Shown: positions 58,170-64,000 of the stretch, one piece after another
Numbering within the stretch: position 1 is the first letter of the stretch
Layout of the letters: each line of letters opens with the position of its first letter
Origin: Sipunculus nudus
Lineage: Eukaryota > Annelida > Sipuncula > Golfingiida > Sipunculidae
NCBI GenBank assembly: GCA_026874595.1
Contig: CM049311.1
Span: forward strand, 42,103,676-42,167,675
DNA: 64,000 nucleotides
Direction of reading: 5' to 3'
Notes under the pieces: model-generated
What the model was told of the DNA's origin: nothing
The model's database searches: none
What the model saw: the letters and a program-made list of their open reading frames with translations, nothing else
Position numbers and translations under genes: made by a program

Positions 58170-59800
58170 TTTGACTTAAATCATTTGTTAATTTTGAACC
58201 AAGAAGAAACTATCCTTTTGACATTTAACTGCTGTAATTTTGATAAAAATGTTGACTATTAATTTTTAAGTTATTTAAACCTTTCACACACCTTTATTTA
58301 ATAATTACATTTGAATTATAACTTTTTATTTAAAAATTAAATTTTTTTAAACTTAGTTTATCCAATTATATAGTGTTTAACACTTATAATTCTACAAAGT
58401 TAGACAAATTTACGAATAAATAGTATTACACTTATAAATTAAATTAAAAGCATTTTATTCGCCGCACATACTGCTGGATTAGATATGCATGAGTATTACC
58501 TTGAACTTTTCTGGTGAAACTGACTATCCATAGGCTGAATGTAACATGTCAGACACACGTGGAATGTTTTTTATTGGTATTCTATTAGACTAGATCTCAC
58601 TATCTGGCATAGAACCATTTTTTTTTGCCTCAATTTTATGAGTTGTACTAGTCGCTTTTAGGGTTTAACCCGGTATAGTACGATTTCTTTGTTGAGTTTT
58701 TTTAGTTTGGCATATAAGGGCACAAAATATATACCAGTTGCCTCGTGGTTATATACCCGGTATGGAAATATAGTTCTTCTGTAGGCAATGTATGGTGGCA
58801 AAGTTTCTCCAGCTGCTTCTAGGAGCCGTGTTCTCTGGCCTGTGAGCAACTTTTGCCTGGCGAGTATTTGTGTCTGTCATGTCAGCATCTTGCCTTGTAG
58901 ATTTTGTATATTGCCTGTAGAGTTCTCAGTTATGGCAGGGTACCACTTTTCACCTAGAGCACTTTGTATCTGGTATGTTGGCGCCACTTGCATAAGATTG
59001 TACCTGTTATCATATAGCAACTATAGCCTAACACCAACCAACACAAATTTGTCTCTCTTAAGTATCGGGAGTAAAATAAATAAATTAGACCAGTGTGCGT
59101 ACTCAAAAGACCAGTTAAACTGACGTCGCTCATTAAGAAGTTTTACTTATTTAAGTAGGTTAAACTCAGTGAAAACCTATCAATAAAGTCGATAGGTAAG
59201 CAACACACCAAAATACTTAATAAGTTGAATTATTCAACTTCATGTCCACAAGCTATATTACATTTGAGAGTAGAGATAATTTAATATAAATAACAAACCA
59301 CATATACAGTGCTGCGTTGGGGTGAACATTTTTTGTCACCAAAATACATATTTCACTGCGGATTCGAGTTACGTTATGTTAACGCTGTGATATAAATCTG
59401 AGTACTATAAAGTAAGTTAACTATTACACATAATCTGAATGTATTGAGCTTAATAAAATTGAAATAAATAATGATAATTATCAGAATGATGATATTGTTG
59501 ATGATAAAATGATGTATTAAAAATATAAACATTAAACTGTAAAGGCTAGGAACAGATTAAAGAAGGAAATTATCATTATTCAAATAAACTAATGAATAGG
59601 TAACTAATCCTGACATCTAATTTGAATGTCATTTTTATAGATACCTGTTGTGTAATATTCTTGGGCAGCACTGATTACTATTTTACCACAATAAGTCATG
59701 TCGGTATTACATGCAGACTTTTCTTAAACTGGTTAAAACTACTGTGCTGTCGTTGAATTATCTGGTAGTATTATTTCATGTATTACCTTGTATTACCTGT
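58170..59800. other. non-coding region
   Basis: AT-rich DNA with a less biased patch at 58660-59120. The patch has 63- and 111-codon frames on opposite strands but no splice or domain support. No gene is called. Confidence 0.4.
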
Positions 59801-59819
59801 AAGTATTTAAGGTTATCTT

Positions 59820-61515
59820 ACATTGAGCGAGAAATCTCGCTATTACCTGATTATTATAACTTGGACAGTTGTAGTTCATATTTCAGCCCAGTGAGGGGGC
59901 ATGTGTCGGCCGTGCGGGGACTAGAATACCGTCTAAATTTTGAGGCCAAACAGGGCACAAAAAAATACTGTTTTGGAAAACATTACCTAAGGATAATACA
60001 TATATCTATTAAGACTGATCAGCTGATGATACAGTGTGCGAGTGAATTTCATTATATTTATCGACAAAAGGTCTAAATATTTTAGCCCAGTGAGAGGGCC
60101 TGTTTCGGCCGTGCGGGGCTTAAAATACCGTTCAAAGTTTGAGGCCAAACAGGGCACAGAAACAATACTGTTTATGGAAAAGCTTCCTGAGGGTAATGCA
60201 TGTACGTCTTAAGGGGGAACATGACACTTTAAACTACCAATGGAATTTCTTAGATAGTTTGCACATGGTATCTACAAGACATACTTTGTAAAATTATGAA
60301 ATGAAATTTAGGGGTCAATGTGCTTATTTTTGCAGTATATGAAGCTGAAAATTGACACTTGTGGGTGGGTTTTTATATGATATTATAACTAAGGGGGAAA
60401 CAAAAATTACATATTTTAGAAAACTGACCAATGTATTTTTCATAATATTCTAAATAAACATACAGAATTAAATATCAATCTTGTTTATAGACAAAAAAGT
60501 GTATGTCAATGGGTTAAATTTTAAAATATTAGGCAAAAATATGAAAATTTTGGACATTATAGTTTAGAAAAAAACCCAAAAGGTGGCGCTGGTGGTTGTG
60601 AGACAGAGAGCAAGTCTACACATAAATGGCTTCTGGCGTCAACAATATATGATCAGCTTTTAAGATGCCCGTATAAAAAGAAATATTAATATCAGCACTA
60701 AAAAAAACTATAGGTATATACTAATTATCTCTTCAGAATTACACCAACAGTGTCACTTACAATCATATAGTGATATTTATGCTCTTTTTTTGTCATCTAC
60801 TTGCAACTGCCAAAACTGACAGTTGACAACATAGCCGTTGGTATATTCCTGTACTTGAGCCTCTTCTGGTGATATTCTGGTGAAAATTTCTTTGTAAAAC
60901 TTTGGTACTATTTAAAAAATAATTAAATAAAGCTGTTACACTGAGCATTCCTACAATTATTGTTCATCGTAGTTACTTTTCTCAAATGATGCCCTGAAGC
61001 GATGACGTTGTTCATGACAACAAAAGTCACAAACGGCAAAATATGTAGCCTCTTGATAATATAATTAAACCAGATATTTTTTATTTGCAGTGTCATCAGT
61101 AGGGGGCGCCAGTAAAGTGTCATGTTCCCCCCTTAACACTGATCAGATGATGATACTGTGTGCGAGTTTATCTCGTTGCTTAATTGACCAATGGCCTAAA
61201 TATTTTACCCTAGTGAGAGGGCATGTTTGGGCATTGCGGGGCTTAAAATACCGTCTAAATTAGGAGGCCAAACAGGGCACAGAATAAATACTGTTTTTGA
61301 AAAGCTCACCCGAGGGTAATGCATATACGTCTTAACACTGATCAGATGATGATACAGTGTGCGAGTGAATCTCGCTATATATTAATAGACCAGTGGCCGA
61401 AATATTAATTAGCCCAGTGAGGGGGCATGTTTCAGCCATACGGGGCTCTAAATAAATACCGTTACAGTTGTGAGGCCAGACAGGGCACAAAGAAAATACT
61501 GTCCATTAAATCTGA
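59820..61515. repeat. ~200 bp tandem repeat, four units, interrupted
   Basis: The unit core AGCCCAGTGAG, GGCATGT, GTGCGGGGCT, AAAATACCGT, GAGGCCAAACAGGGCACA recurs at about 59891, 60090, 61213 and 61417, spaced 199 and 204 bp on either side of the MITE. Units also share CTGATCAGATGATGATACAG and GTGTGCGAGTGAATCTCG. Confidence 0.9.
60213..61132. mobile_element. 920 bp MITE with TTAA target duplication
   Basis: The inverted ends GGGGGAACATGACACTTTA and TAAAGTGTCATGTTCCCC are flanked by TTAA (60209-60212 and 61133-61136). The uninterrupted unit at about 61330 (CGTCTTAACACTGATCAG) shows the empty site with one TTAA. TTAA duplication is typical of piggyBac and Kolobok elements. No transposase inside. 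Confidence 0.92.
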
Positions 61516-61519
61516 TACG

Positions 61520-61870
61520 GCGGTTAATTTTGTCCACCTTATATCTTCGGGCTATACAAGTTTAGGGGACCGTAGTTACCCCTAGTTTTATATACTCCGT
61601 ATGAAACGGAGAAACGAGCCCAGATTATGCCTATTAAAGGGTCCCTTTATGTAACCCATGTCAAGATTATTTTATCATGTATAGTTGAAAACTTAGATCA
61701 AGTGTTGAACTCTTTAAATGTTTTACCAAGGGGGCCGCTTATCAGCATTCTTTATGTTTGATTATGTGTCAATTTATGTGAGAGTTATTTTTTTAAATTG
61801 TCATGTTTAGGCTACAGTTGCAGAAATTATACTTGTATCATAAGGAAAAATACTGCCTCTGTTGTATTTT
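61520..61870. other. non-coding region
   Basis: A small palindrome CTCCGTATGAAACGGAG lies near 61586. Nothing else stands out. Confidence 0.4.
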
Positions 61871-61878
61871 ATTTTCAG

Positions 61879-62220
61879 AGGTTCCATTCTCGCATGAACC
61901 AGTTGTCAGCCATCAGTGCAGCCTTCCCAGTGTGATCCGGCTCAGCTCCTCTGCTACAGCAATCTGCGACCTGAGCCAACATATCACTACAGCCAGATAT
62001 TGGACGCTTTTATAAATGCAGAACACCTTGAGTAATTACTGAGGCCTGTGGCGCCACTAACCGGACTGATACTTTATTAAATTCTATATGGACACAAAGT
62101 TCACTAATGACTGACATAACATGTAGTAACTTACTGTACCTTGTGCATGTTTGAATGTCATTTATGTCTCTTTCAATATCTTATATTGTTTTGAATGTCT
62201 AATAAAAATTACACAATCCC
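61879..62220 (+). other. possible terminal exon with poly(A) signal
   Basis: An acceptor (TTTTATTTTCAG) is followed by a frame reading EVPFSHEPVVSHQCSLPSVI and ICDLSQHITTARYWTLL to a stop at 62013-62015, and AATAAA lies at about 62201. The composition is less AT-biased than the flanks. No upstream exon or known family supports it, so it might be a non-coding RNA exon or chance. Confidence 0.3.
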
Positions 62221-62229
62221 TGAACTTTC

Positions 62230-63065
62230 AAAACAACTATCAGACTGCAAAGTCCCTAATCCTTGCCGGTACAGTGTGGGGAGAGAACACTCCCTACCCG
62301 CTGTTGTAGCACTGGATAAACCTACCTCCCCACGTGGGAGTTAGGGGTTGGGTAGCCGGCTAACAGCCTATACACAGACTACCAGTCATGTCACGTCTCC
62401 ACATGCGTTTCATTACCCGCGGCTACATAGTCCGGTTGGCAAACAACTAGACCCAGTTGGCCATGGCTCTGTCTGCATTTTCAACAGAGCCAGAACTGGG
62501 TCAAGCAAAAAACGTATCCGTATCCACACCGAACTCCGGGCCGCACCGCATGAATGGACACAGTCCTTCTTTTTCCATATAACTAGTACTCGGTTTTAGA
62601 CGCGTCCGCTGCCGCATTCGTACCGCATAAGTGACCATTGTGGACAAACGTGACCCGAAATGCAGTGCTTCTGATTGGTTATCACAGACGGACATTTATT
62701 CTGCCAGGCGCCCGCCTTGATTGTAAGCCCTTTGTGATTCTGCCACCGCCCTGGCTTGTGGGTTGGGTCAAAGGTCAAGGCACATAAACAAACATGCAAA
62801 CAGTTCACGTGTCTATGTTGTCCAGCCCTTGGGAGCAAATAATATGCATGTTTGTGCAGGAATTGGGTGTGGGAATGAGGGAATTCATGCTAAATAAATA
62901 GAAATGTGAAAATTGACTGATCAATCTACATATGCCATAAGCATAACACAGGCTTTATTTACCCCCCCCCCCCCCCACCTTTCCAGCTCCACGGGAGACG
63001 TCAGTGGGTGAAGCTCGTCCTTCGTTTTGAGGTACCTTGTACGTACTTCTTTTAAGGTACGCCCT
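62230..63065. other. non-coding region
   Basis: It contains a CCCCACGTGGG hairpin near 62330, GC-rich words GCCGCATTCGTACCGCAT and ACGTATCCGTATCC near 62510-62630 that resemble MITE ends, and a poly-C run at 62961-62976. No gene. Confidence 0.4.
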
Positions 63066-63068
63066 GGA

Positions 63069-64000
63069 CTTGTATAAAACAGATTGATTGAACCAACCAA
63101 AATATTGGTTGAATCCAACCAATTTAATTGGTCAAAATATGTCCAAACAATTTAATGATTAGAACAACCAATTTATTTTTGGTTGAAATCAAATAACAGG
63201 TATTGGTCAAATCAACCAATATATTGGTCAGAGCAACCAACACAGCTGATCATTTAAACCAACAAAATTGGTCAGTTTGACCAAAATAATTTGGTTATTC
63301 TCAACCAATGTACTTTGGTTGAGGTCAACCAAAACAAATTGGTTAAATCGGATTTACAATTGGTCACATGAACTAATTCCAGTTGGTCAGACTACTATGT
63401 GTGCACTGCTACTTTCAATCCCCTTTTCAGTTGTTTAATTCTCCAGATTGCTAGGAAGTCTTCTTATGAGTCATTCTTCGGTTTCGGGTTGCTTTGGTGT
63501 GGATTTCAAGGGAGTAACACAAATTCCGCCCGGTCTTGGAATCGAACCTATGACAGCTCGCATACAAGTCAGACGTTTTGCCTTTCAGCCAGTATAGCTT
63601 GCATCACTTGTAACTGATTTGGAACTTGTTTGTGTCTGATGTTAAAACTGACCAATCGGTTTGGTCAGAACTTGACCAACCAGTTAAAAATAACCAATAT
63701 ATGTTGGTAAAATCAACCAATTTTAACTCAACCAAGAAAACTGCTTGGTTAAATATATGCAACCAAATGGTCAACCAATAAATACTGGTCAAAATGACCA
63801 ATGAGTCTGGTTATTACATAACCAGCAAATTGGTTAAAATTAGTAATGTGTTGGTTAAATCTACCAATATAATCTCATCCAACCAAATTGGTCATATATG
63901 TGTGCTAAGGTAACCAATATTTTGGTTATCAATTGACCAATATATTGGTTATACGTACACACAGTATTTTTATTCTGTTTTAACCAATAAAAATCGGTCA
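63069..64000. mobile_element. second TTGGTTGA array, probable copy of the 8.7 kb element, truncated by window
   Basis: From about 63069 (TTGTATAAAACAGATTGATT, resembling the CTCTAAAAACGGATTGGTTG terminus at roughly 15 of 19 positions) the sequence is filled with TTGGTTGA, TTGGTCAA and TCAACCAA words. They run to 63380 and again from 63640 to the window end. The arrays are longer than in the first copy and partly changed to TTGGTCA. Confidence 0.6.
63520..63605 (-). repeat. tRNA-like sequence, possible SINE head
   Basis: On the minus strand TGGCTGAAAGG resembles an A-box, and GGTTCGATTCC (63538-63548) is a perfect B-box match at suitable distance. Stem pairing is incomplete, so I read it as a tRNA-derived SINE part lodged inside the TTGGTTGA array, and not as a functional tRNA gene. 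Confidence 0.45.

Noticed and set aside
63520-63605. Functional tRNA gene
   Set aside because: The B-box is perfect but acceptor and anticodon stems do not pair well; better explained as SINE-derived.

Overview
The window looks like nuclear DNA of a large, repeat-rich invertebrate genome, most likely a mollusc or another lophotrochozoan. It is AT-rich, full of long (TA)n tracts and poly-C/G runs, has eukaryotic splice sites and poly(A) signals, and carries an interspersed repeat beginning AGCTCAGCTGA that I associate with molluscan genomes. Species cannot be fixed from the sequence. I see no intact host gene. Nearly everything recognisable is a transposable element, and the elements are nested.

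Layout. (1) 1213-22873: a minus-strand Ty3/gypsy-type LTR retrotransposon with 1.17 kb LTRs, a tRNA-Leu-like primer site, gag-pro-RT, RNase H and integrase. It has been cut twice. Its left (3') LTR holds an 8.7 kb element (1449-10193) with inverted termini, a TA target duplication and subterminal arrays of TTGGTTGA/TCAACCAA. That element contains at least four splice-compatible exons of an unrecognised, decayed gene. The reverse transcriptase is split by a 3.6 kb insertion (13846-17488) that carries a 260 bp tandem duplication. (2) 22.9-28.3 kb: a folded-back LTR end, then an opposite-strand LTR fragment broken by MITE-like elements rich in TGACGTCA motifs, including two head-to-tail copies sharing a TATA junction. 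(3) 28.4-32.5 kb: decayed repeats and a 511 bp hAT-type MITE with an exact 8 bp target duplication. (4) 32.5-36.7 kb: a broken multi-domain gene on the plus strand. It has a conserved N-terminal region, a possible PIN/FEN-like nuclease core and a C-terminal tesmin/TSO1-like CXC zinc domain. Its upstream DNA holds a fold-back with CRE palindromes.

(5) 36.7-47 kb: mostly non-coding, with a ~160 bp satellite-like repeat at two loci in opposite orientation, copies of the AGCTCAGCTGA repeat, a CpG-containing promoter-like patch and a CCAAT/TATA promoter with a short 5' exon near 46.3 kb. (6) 47.1-53.1 kb: an almost full-length minus-strand L1-like LINE with ORF1p and ORF2p. A 162 bp near-perfect palindrome with an 8 bp duplication sits in its RT, and a ~0.45 kb MITE sits in its ORF1. 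(7) 54.1-54.5 kb: a less AT-rich island that may be a conserved exon or regulatory element. (8) 54.9-57.6 kb: a second, 5'-truncated L1/Tx1-like LINE (minus), abutting the 3' end of a different LINE (plus). (9) 59.8-61.5 kb: a ~200 bp tandem repeat interrupted by a 920 bp TTAA-flanked MITE. (10) 63.07-64.0 kb: another TTGGTTGA array, probably a second copy of the 8.7 kb element family running off the window.

The two best candidates for something undescribed are the 8.7 kb TTGGTTGA element with its own spliced gene, and the CXC/nuclease-like multi-domain gene. All coding regions here carry stops or frameshifts, so this locus is a fossil record and no working system survives in it.
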